Shown here piece by piece: positions 34,523 to 40,061 of a DNA stretch of 40,061 bases. Positions within the stretch are counted from its first letter, which is position 1. Each line of letters starts with the position of its first letter. Under the pieces are notes generated by a model that was not told where the DNA came from, made no database searches, and worked only from the letters and a program-made list of their open reading frames with translations. A program made the position numbers and the translations under genes. Location of the stretch: contig LJUY01000006.1 of the NCBI GenBank assembly GCA_001304015.1, forward strand, positions 86,605 through 126,665. Reading direction: 5' to 3'. Source of the stretch: a candidate division Zixibacteria bacterium SM23_81. Lineage in GTDB: Bacteria; SM23-81.

Positions 34523-35188
34523 CTATTCTCCCTGTCCCACTTCCATTTTCCCTACATACCGATTAAGCGCCTTCAGGGTGGCGAAAATCACGCTTCTTTT
34601 CAAGTCGCTTCCAATAATAGCGCTACCAGTAATCCTGATCTCCTCCCGAGGCTTCAGCAGACTGAGGATCGTTACGATGACCTCCTCCTGTCCCAGAGGA
34701 ACGACCTTCAAATCCTCCAGTACCGGGGATTGGTCAGGAGGCAGAAATTTCTCGACGGCTCTTAAAGCGGCTTCGGCAACCAACCTCATCTGGTTCTGCG
34801 TGGAGCTTGGGCCCGATGCCACCCCAGTGGATACAACTCCGTCCCTCTCAATCTCCACCTGTGCTTCAGCTGCCACACCGGTTACGGTTAGATTGATGCC
34901 GCGAAATTTCAATCGAGCAGTGGGTCTCTCTTGTGGGGGCTTGCCTGACTTCCGCATTTGTGCTACGCTGACTCGTTTGTGGTCGATGCGTATTCCCAGC
35001 TGCGTGGCCAGCATCGATTCGATGTCCCTCACTATCTGTTTCGGCATTCTTTCGGCATCCCCTAGAATATGGATTTCCTCAATTTCTCCTTCTTTGGTGA
35101 GGGAAACGTAAGCGGACAGGACGCCTTTCACCTGATGTATGAGTTCCTCGATGTGCTCTCGATCGCTTTGCGTTCTCGCGTCCTGCAC
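34523..35188 (-). CDS. Conserved hypothetical protein, two related alpha/beta halves
   Basis: A 221-residue soluble protein. It has an N-terminal part (EELIHQVKGVLSAYVSLTKE, IEEIHILGDAERMPKQIVRD, MLATQLGIRIDHKRVSVAQM) and a C-terminal part (VTGVAAEAQVEIERDGVV, RLVAEAALRAVEKFLPPDQ, LEDLKVVPLGQEEVIVTILS, ALNRYVGKM). A Lys-Pro-rich hinge lies near 83-92. I recall the same layout in conserved hypothetical proteins of thermophilic firmicutes and chloroflexi, but no function is assigned there. No signal or membrane helix is seen. The GTG start has AGGAG eight bases upstream. The gene lies between an FN3 lipoprotein and a membrane protein, all in one direction with short gaps. Confidence 0.75.
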   Translation of the reverse strand: MQDARTQSDREHIEELIHQVKGVLSAYVSLTKEGEIEEIHILGDAERMPKQIVRDIESMLATQLGIRIDHKRVSVAQMRKSGKPPQERPTARLKFRGINLTVTGVAAEAQVEIERDGVVSTGVASGPSSTQNQMRLVAEAALRAVEKFLPPDQSPVLEDLKVVPLGQEEVIVTILSLLKPREEIRITGSAIIGSDLKRSVIFATLKALNRYVGKMEVGQGE

Positions 35189-35219
35189 AGCTCATGCTCC
35201 TGGAAAAGGAACTATTCGC

Positions 35220-36521
35220 TCACGGGCCTGATGGAGTGATCGCGTCCACTTCGTTACTACCTGCACATAGAGATCCTTGGTCATAGACGAAGATGCTGTA
35301 GAAATAATGAGTGGATAAATCGAGGCGAGAATCGGTGAGCGATGTGGTTTGAATATCGTTGAAAAGCTCGATGGGATTCGAGGAAATATCAACAGGGGAG
35401 GATAAGTCCCGATACACGATGTAATGGTCGAAGTCCGCCTCCTGGCTGCGAGTCCATTTCAGTTCAATTTGCGCCGTGGTTGAATCATCGGGAGAAAGCT
35501 GGACCGAGGCGATGACAAGAGTCACTGGCTCAGGCGCCTTCTGAATTGTCAACGTCTTCACAGAGGTCCTTTCCTCAGAATTATTTCCTGCTTCGTCCCG
35601 AAATCGAGCCTTCACAGAAGCCTCGATGACCTCAAGCCCACTGGGGACCACAAAGTTCAGCTCATAGGTGCCATCCTCGACGAACTGGTCACCATGAGTG
35701 CCATCATCGAAGAGCTGCATCCCCGTCACGACGTTGCCGATGTCGATCTCAGCCCGACCCTGCGTCTCGCCCGTCTCAACGGAAAAGTGAATGAGATCCC
35801 CTGGCGAGAGCACTGTATCTGTTGGGGAAAAGACGAGAGCGTTGATGCTGGCCCGTGTGTCCAAGAGAATGGAATCCCAATGAAAACCAGAGGTCTCGTT
35901 ATCGTCCAAATCCCTGACTTTCAAATAAACCCATTTCTGTCCATCCACAGATGTCAGATGCCAGCTTTTATTCGGTGCGAAAGGCTCCCAAGAGGCTTCT
36001 GTAAACAGAGAATCGTTGGCCAACAACATATACCTGGCTCCTTCGGGTGCGGATACATTCAGGGTAACCGAGGTGGATGTGGTGTACTTGTCACCATCAT
36101 TAATTGCAATGGTGAAGCCATTGGGAGTAGCGGCAATCTCTTGAGAGTACTGTCCTATAAAGCCATGGTTGACGACCACACAGACACGGTATCGATAGGT
36201 GCGACCGTTTCTCAATCCACGATCCACATAGCTCTTGGTGGTGGTGGAATCGATGATGGCGAAATCGCCATCAATAGAGTCTTTACGAGCAATACGATAC
36301 CACTTGACGACGGTCGTATCGCTAAGTTCCCAGCTCAAATGGACGGTCCTATCCCCCACTCCGATAGATAGATTGTGGGGAACAGGAGGCCAGGAGGCCT
36401 GGCCTGAATCCAATGGGTTTAGATAGATCACCGGCCCATGATCTTTTTCACAATTGCTGAAGAACAACAGAGCCACACCAAATGTGATCAGAAGTGCCCC
36501 TCGCCCCACCGCCTTTTTCAT
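35220..36521 (-). CDS. Secreted FN3-domain (lipo)protein
   Basis: A 433-residue exported protein from ATG 36521, which has a perfect GGAGGTGA just upstream. The signal peptide ends LLFFSNC; Cys at the end of the hydrophobic run suggests lipid attachment, though Asn before Cys is atypical. Mature part: FN3 domain near 50-135 (PVPHNLSIGVGDRTVHLSWE, YRYRVCVVVNHG), a middle Ig-like/bridge region (TSVTLNVSAPEGARYMLLAN), a segment like CHU_C/choice-of-anchor layers (DTVLSPGDLIHFSVE, FDDGTHGDQFVEDGTYEL) and a second FN3 near 335-430 (IELKWTRSQEADFDHYIVYR). It probably faces the surface or periplasm and binds another component; no enzyme motif is present. Confidence 0.8.
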   Translation of the reverse strand: MKKAVGRGALLITFGVALLFFSNCEKDHGPVIYLNPLDSGQASWPPVPHNLSIGVGDRTVHLSWELSDTTVVKWYRIARKDSIDGDFAIIDSTTTKSYVDRGLRNGRTYRYRVCVVVNHGFIGQYSQEIAATPNGFTIAINDGDKYTTSTSVTLNVSAPEGARYMLLANDSLFTEASWEPFAPNKSWHLTSVDGQKWVYLKVRDLDDNETSGFHWDSILLDTRASINALVFSPTDTVLSPGDLIHFSVETGETQGRAEIDIGNVVTGMQLFDDGTHGDQFVEDGTYELNFVVPSGLEVIEASVKARFRDEAGNNSEERTSVKTLTIQKAPEPVTLVIASVQLSPDDSTTAQIELKWTRSQEADFDHYIVYRDLSSPVDISSNPIELFNDIQTTSLTDSRLDLSTHYFYSIFVYDQGSLCAGSNEVDAITPSGP

Positions 36522-36548
36522 GGTCACCTCCGTGCCAACCTCATAACT

Positions 36549-37295
36549 TTAGAAGCGTTGGGTAAGCAGAAGTTTGGTTTGACCTTGGTGTACCTGCCCT
36601 GTAATGAGTGGAGTGGCCCGCTCGTAAATATCCTCCTTGTATCGGGGAAAAAAGAAAACCGCTTCCAGCACGTTGTAGGCCCAGAGAACGGCCGTCGCCA
36701 CGGTAAAGGCGGTCCTTATTTCAAAGGCTTCATCAGCCTCACGAGCTGCCTTTTCCATCTCCCTACGAAGCCGAGGGATGTCATCGACAACCCTGGCTCG
36801 GCGGTATTGGGAGAGCGCCTGTTCATAATCGTCCTTCGCGTCCTCATAGTTCTTGTATGCGTCAACAGTGGCAAGGATAGATGTCGTGTTAAGGATCCCT
36901 AAAATTACTCCTTTTGTTTTCCTGTTGGAGTAAAATTGACCCCAGCCAGGAAATAATAAAGAGCGCCATGCTGCTTTGAATCGCGATTTGGAAACGAGCT
37001 TGATGTACAGACTATTTTGCCGATCTCCCACCAAAGTGACCTTGGTAGACCAAGTTTCGTAGCCCCGCTTCAAGGCCTTAACCTTATAGGTACCCACCAA
37101 ACCGAAGGGCAACTGACAAGGGGTATGACCCACGAAGTCATAATCGCCCTCTATATAAACCAAGGCTCCCGAAGGTTTCGAGTATAGTGAAAAAGCGCCG
37201 CCTGAGGGTGTAACCGCGCCCTCCTCTTGTGCCAAAGCCATGGACGCGAATACGACGACGCTCATCGTCATCAGGATACAAAACGCTTTGCTCAT
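36549..37295 (-). CDS. PEGA-domain plus DUF5683-like membrane protein
   Basis: A 248-residue protein. A signal peptide (MSKAFCILMTMSVVVFASMA, cut after ALA) leads to a PEGA domain, residues about 35-100 (FSLYSKPSGALVYIEGD, ALKRGYETWSTKVTL), a carbohydrate-binding-like fold of surface proteins. Then comes the DUF5683 signature (RSLLFPGWGQFYSNRKTKG), a hydrophobic helix (VILGILNTTSILATVDAY), a charged coiled coil and another helix near 200. It looks like an envelope-anchored scaffold. GGAGG lies nine bases before the chosen ATG; two upstream in-frame starts (37313, 37304) are possible. The stop is 27 bases before the FN3 lipoprotein start, so the two are probably cotranscribed from a promoter near 37414-37440. 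Confidence 0.8.
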   Translation of the reverse strand: MSKAFCILMTMSVVVFASMALAQEEGAVTPSGGAFSLYSKPSGALVYIEGDYDFVGHTPCQLPFGLVGTYKVKALKRGYETWSTKVTLVGDRQNSLYIKLVSKSRFKAAWRSLLFPGWGQFYSNRKTKGVILGILNTTSILATVDAYKNYEDAKDDYEQALSQYRRARVVDDIPRLRREMEKAAREADEAFEIRTAFTVATAVLWAYNVLEAVFFFPRYKEDIYERATPLITGQVHQGQTKLLLTQRF

Positions 37296-37413
37296 GGACA
37301 CCATTCCCTCCACTCGCAGCTACCAGTTTTATTCATCCTAAAGTTGCATCCCTCAAGGCAGAGTCCTGAACATTCCCCCCATACTTAGACTTACTTCGAC
37401 TTACTTCAATCAA

Positions 37414-37440
37414 GTTATCATCTTTTCTTGACATTGTCAA
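37414..37440 (-). promoter_or_regulatory. Possible sigma-70-type promoter of the PEGA operon
   Basis: On the minus strand TTGACA (37440-37435) is followed by GATAAC (37419-37414) at 15 bases or TAACTT at 17. The -35 is perfect, the -10 is weak. TTGACA is also half of a palindrome (TTGACAATGTCAA), which could be an operator. Confidence 0.35.
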
Positions 37441-37508
37441 GGGAATAATTCTGCTGCGCTCTGGGAGGAAATGAAGCCAATAGCAAGATAGCTCACCGTT
37501 TCTGGTTC

Positions 37509-38501
37509 TTAATAGATCCCCTTTCTGCAAATGACAACCACAATGGTCTTGAGCAGTATCTTCAAATCGTGGCCCAAGGATTTGCTATCTACATATTTTA
37601 AATCATAATCCAGTTTGGAATAGACATCCTCCATGCAGGTATCATAGCCGCCCATCACCTGAGCCAAACCAGTCAATCCGGGTTTTACCTTCAATCTCTC
37701 TTCGTATCGAGAGATGGTGCCCACGAATTGGTCAACAAAATAGGGTCGCTCGGGCCGAGGCCCAACCAGGCTCATGTCACCTTTGAGAACATTGAACAGC
37801 TGCGGTAGCTCATCTGCCCGGATGGCCCTGAGTAGTTTACCCACTTTGGTGATTCGTGGATCATTCCTCTTGGCCCAGACCGGCCCGCTTTTCTTCTCGG
37901 CATCCTCTCGCATGGAACGAAACTTATAGACGACGAAAAGTCGCCCGTAGGCGTTCTTCTTCCGTCTATCCCCATTCCTTCGATCCCCGTTTAGCCTGTA
38001 AGAATTTCTGCGGCGGTCGCCATTACGCCTTTCTTGACCAACTCGCATCTGTTTGAATAGCACACTGCCAGGGGAATCGAGCTTAACTAATATGGGCACC
38101 AGCAAGAAAAAAGGTGAAGTGAGAATGAGCCCTAGGATGGCACCGATGATGTCGACGCCCCTCCTCATAGCCTCACCACAACGGCTCCTCAAATCGATGG
38201 AACAGGTGCCCTTGAGAACTGAATCGGGAACGAGGAAGAAGACTATCAGGGAAGAGATCAGGAAGGAAGGAGAGAGAATTAATCGGCCGAAAAAAGTTTT
38301 TACGCCGACCAATGTCCTTCCCATGGGGTGCCGGTTCTCTTTCCACGTTGGATGCTGCCCCAAGGGCAGAAATGTCCTCCCAGGACAAGAGGATCCTTTA
38401 ACCGCGTGGCCAGTTTTAGTCTCGGGCACATTTAGGACTTTGATATCGTTTTGGGAAGTAAACGGGCTTTGATACCTTTCCCTGACTGAGGTTTTTTTCA
38501 T
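37509..38501 (-). CDS. Polyprenyl-phosphate sugar phosphotransferase (WcaJ/PglC-type)
   Basis: A 330-residue enzyme that starts glycan synthesis by moving a sugar-1-phosphate from a UDP-sugar to undecaprenyl phosphate. The catalytic part (about 115-330) shows the re-entrant membrane helix (GVDIIGAILGLILTSPFFLL), SPGSVLFKQMRVG, VYKFRSMREDAEK, DELPQLFNVLKGDMSLVGPR and KPGLTGLAQV. Two oddities: an Arg-rich insert of about 30 residues with three NGDRR copies between RVGQ and YGRLF, and a polar N-terminal extension of about 70 residues in place of the usual four-helix part. I start at ATG 38501, because a sigma-54 element at 38574-38590 puts the transcript start near 38563, too close for the GTG at 38552. 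The ribosome site is weak. Confidence 0.88.
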   Translation of the reverse strand: MKKTSVRERYQSPFTSQNDIKVLNVPETKTGHAVKGSSCPGRTFLPLGQHPTWKENRHPMGRTLVGVKTFFGRLILSPSFLISSLIVFFLVPDSVLKGTCSIDLRSRCGEAMRRGVDIIGAILGLILTSPFFLLVPILVKLDSPGSVLFKQMRVGQERRNGDRRRNSYRLNGDRRNGDRRKKNAYGRLFVVYKFRSMREDAEKKSGPVWAKRNDPRITKVGKLLRAIRADELPQLFNVLKGDMSLVGPRPERPYFVDQFVGTISRYEERLKVKPGLTGLAQVMGGYDTCMEDVYSKLDYDLKYVDSKSLGHDLKILLKTIVVVICRKGIY

Positions 38502-38573
38502 GTTCCACGCTTTATACTTCAAGTCTCCGACCCCCTTTAAAGTGGAGACCACGCTATAACTGTATTTTTTTAG

Positions 38574-38590
38574 TGCAAAGTCTATGCCAA
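38574..38590 (-). promoter_or_regulatory. Sigma-54 promoter of the sugar transferase gene
   Basis: On the minus strand TTGGCATAGACTTTGCA: -24 TGGCAT, five bases, -12 TTGCA, GG and GC ten bases apart. The start point would be near 38563, about 60 bases before the ATG at 38501. Confidence 0.75.
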
Positions 38591-38685
38591 GCTTCGTTGC
38601 TCCAGCCTTTCCACAGAAGCTAAAATCAACATGGCCAGAAAGGCGCTTGTGACGCGCATCTAGAAGAATACGCTAACATAAAAAA

Positions 38686-38716
38686 TGCGGGACCCAGAAA
38701 ATAGGATCCCGCTTGC
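38686..38716 (-). terminator. Rho-independent terminator
   Basis: On the minus strand GCGGGATCC and GGGTCCCGC pair around an eight-base loop, followed by ATTTTTTA. It is the second of two terminators after the T9SS-tail protein gene (stop at 38848). Confidence 0.75.
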
Positions 38717-38737
38717 TGTGAAATACCCCGGCCAATG

Positions 38738-38770
38738 AGAAAAAAAACGCACTAAAAGTGCAATTTTTTT
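38738..38770. terminator. Bidirectional terminator hairpin
   Basis: GCACT-AAA-AGTGC with a run of A before and a run of T after, so it can end transcripts in either direction. It lies about 80 bases after the stop at 38848. Confidence 0.75.
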
Positions 38771-38847
38771 CATATATCCTGCTTAATGTTGCACCGTACT
38801 GACTCGAATGCCGACACCTCCAGGTGAATCGGATGGAAGATTGAGGG

Positions 38848-39567
38848 TCAACGGATGACCGTTATCTTCTTCACATCGAGGAAATCCCCACACCACATTT
38901 GGCAGAAATAGACGCCACTGGCCACAGCCATACCTATATCATCGGTACCATCCCAAGAAACCTGATGGAGACCTGGATCTGCTGAGTCGTCCACCAACGT
39001 GCGCACCTTCTGGCCTTGGACGTTGAAAATAGCCAGAACCACTCGATTCGCCTCAGGAGTTTGATAGCTTAAAGTCGTGTTAGCATTGAAGGGATTGGGG
39101 TAGTTCTGATGCAGTTGGTATTCTATGGGCCTTTCCCCTAGTGCGGGCTGGCACAAGACCTCCTCGGACTCGAGAGAAAGGGGCCCCTCCTCTTGGTAGG
39201 CATTGACCCCAGCTACGCGAAGCCTGTAGTAATGGCCTCCGTCAGCCTCAACCACGTAAGATGTGTCTGTGGTTGTATCTACCAGTTGATAAGCCTCTTC
39301 ATCCACGGAAAGGTATATATGATAATATGCGACCGTTGTCTCGGCATTGGCTGGGGGTTGCCACCGAAAGCCTATCTGGTAATCGTCATCTACAGCTGCT
39401 TCCACTGGGGAAACTGCCAAAAGCAGAAACAGGACACTGGTGAGAAGCGCCGAAAGAAGAACTATCCGATCCCAAACACGTATATGGTCGCGTAGGCACA
39501 ACATGGCCGAAAAAGGGAATAAAGAGAACGTACCTCCTGCAAGATAACCATTCAAAAAGCGATTCAT
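38848..39567 (-). CDS. FN3-domain protein with type IX-style C-terminal sorting tail
   Basis: A 239-residue exported protein from ATG 39567, chosen because GGAGG lies five bases before it; an ATG four codons upstream has no ribosome site. The hydrophobic export segment (IVLLSALLTSVLFLLLAV) starts about 38 residues in, so the true start may be further down, e.g. at MLCLRDHIRVW. One FN3 domain follows (FRWQPPANAETTVAYYHIYL to YYRLRVAGVNAY), then a clear type A sorting/FlgD-like tail: LHQNYPNPFNANTTLSYQTP, VVLAIFNVQGQKVRTLVDD and WDGTDDIGMAVASGVYFCQM. It is likely anchored at or released from the surface by a type IX system. The enzyme role, if any, is not visible. Confidence 0.82.
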   Translation of the reverse strand: MNRFLNGYLAGGTFSLFPFSAMLCLRDHIRVWDRIVLLSALLTSVLFLLLAVSPVEAAVDDDYQIGFRWQPPANAETTVAYYHIYLSVDEEAYQLVDTTTDTSYVVEADGGHYYRLRVAGVNAYQEEGPLSLESEEVLCQPALGERPIEYQLHQNYPNPFNANTTLSYQTPEANRVVLAIFNVQGQKVRTLVDDSADPGLHQVSWDGTDDIGMAVASGVYFCQMWCGDFLDVKKITVIR

Positions 39568-39579
39568 TTTCTCCTCCAT

Positions 39580-39958
39580 CGCTTGATATCAATATCCCAA
39601 TGCATAGCACCTGGAACCCAAGAGCTGGGGGGTAAGGTTCAACAGAAACACCATATCATGTGAATTCTACAAATTTAAATGACCTTATTCAAAAAAGCAA
39701 GGCATTTTTTCGGCATGCACAAAAGGAATTCTCTTAGGTTTCGCACAAAACACAGATGTATTGAGCTATGATCAACAACACCGTCCCTTCATAGGGAAGA
39801 CAAATCCATGTCACTCAAATGATATCAAAACGAGGCTCTTTACAATATCTTCACTTCACACAAATGAAATACGTTTCTGGTGCGAAGAACAGAGCTATAC
39901 GTTTAATAGAATAATGGATTATTGAAAGGTGCTCAAACCACCGTGTCCCATGGTTCTC
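39580..39958. other. Intergenic region, no gene seen
   Basis: About 380 AT-rich bases before the FN3/T9SS-tail gene. A small A-run/T-run hairpin (39691-39710) could end the upstream gene's transcript. I see no convincing -35/-10 or sigma-54 element. Confidence 0.45.
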
Positions 39959-40061
39959 TTAGTCGTCGAAATGTATCGGCTGGCCGGGAATCCCGGGAAG
40001 CTCGTGTGCGGTGGTGAAAGTCATGTCTTGAGACGTACTGGCATTGCCCCACACATCTTGG
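39959..40061 (-). CDS. C-terminal end of an Ig-like (Big_5/SbsA-type) protein
   Basis: The last 33 codons of a gene entering from the right edge, ending at TAA 39961-39959. The sequence VWGNASTSQDMTFTT matches the end of Big_5/SbsA Ig-like domains, where a GN turn is followed by a strand ending FTT, and the tail is HELPGIPGQPIHFDD. Probably a surface or secreted protein; nothing more can be said from 33 residues. Confidence 0.6.
   Translation of the reverse strand, partial: QDVWGNASTSQDMTFTTAHELPGIPGQPIHFDD

Larger units (their letters stand above)
38502..38847. other. Intergenic region with promoter and two terminators
   Basis: About 346 bases between the T9SS-tail protein gene and the sugar transferase. 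In minus-strand order it holds a bidirectional hairpin (38738-38770), a second terminator (38686-38716) and the sigma-54 promoter (38574-38590). No gene is seen. Confidence 0.65.

Noticed and set aside
1-40061. CRISPR arrays, insertion sequences, tRNA or rRNA genes.
   Set aside because: I found no spaced direct repeats, transposase motifs, terminal inverted repeats or RNA-gene signatures in the window.

Overview
The window is a bacterial chromosome segment in which every gene I can support lies on the minus strand. It carries a near-complete exopolysaccharide (EPS) locus of the kind regulated by PrsK/PrsR, and genes of the type IX secretion (Por) world. These are a gingipain-family C25 protease with a FlgD-like C-terminal tail, a PorV/PorQ-type outer-membrane protein, and a small fibronectin-type protein ending in a classic NPFN-type sorting tail. 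That mix, together with PEGA/DUF5683 and FN3 lipoproteins, suggests a Gram-negative member of the FCB group or a neighbouring candidate phylum (KSB1, Zixibacteria or Latescibacteria-like). This placement is inference from gene content; no rRNA or tRNA gene is visible.

Layout, from low to high coordinates (genes read right to left). 1-4082: nucleotide-sugar enzymes (a partial SDR epimerase, a GalE-like epimerase broken by a deletion/frameshift, an RmlD-like reductase), a stretch of decayed DNA, then a Wzx-type flippase. 4251-9877: O-antigen ligase/polymerase-like protein, a WecA/MraY-type phosphoglycosyl transferase and two GT4-type glycosyltransferases; part of this block is visibly more AT-rich. 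10170-15726: the export and control core, i.e. BY-kinase-like protein, ExeA/XrtA-type ATPase with a SPOR tail, Wzz-like co-polymerase, Wza-like lipoprotein and UDP-glucuronate 4-epimerase. 16053-22310: PorV-like protein and the 1706-residue C25 protease. 22931-27190: an inner-membrane lipid module (YdjM-like, VTT/DedA-like, DUF362-ferredoxin, PAP2 phosphatase, diacylglycerol-kinase-like). 27447-33467: a GGDEF-derived protein, PrsR, PrsK and a TPR protein. 33646-40061: membrane protein, conserved hypothetical, FN3 lipoprotein, PEGA/DUF5683 protein, polyprenyl-phosphate sugar transferase, T9SS-tail protein and the end of an Ig-like protein.

How it fits together: the sugar transferase and the WecA-like enzyme can start lipid-linked repeat units. 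The glycosyltransferases extend them, the flippase and ligase/polymerase translocate and polymerise them, and Wzz, BY-kinase, ATPase and Wza control length and export. PrsK (kinase) and PrsR (sigma-54 activator) are the likely regulators. I read sigma-54 -24/-12 elements in front of the GGDEF-like gene, the sugar transferase and the UDP-glucuronate epimerase operon, which ties three separated parts of the window to one circuit. No exosortase and no PEP-CTERM protein is visible here. The cell-surface sorting signals present are of type IX style, so the window pairs the regulators known from exosortase/EPS systems with Por-type surface proteins.
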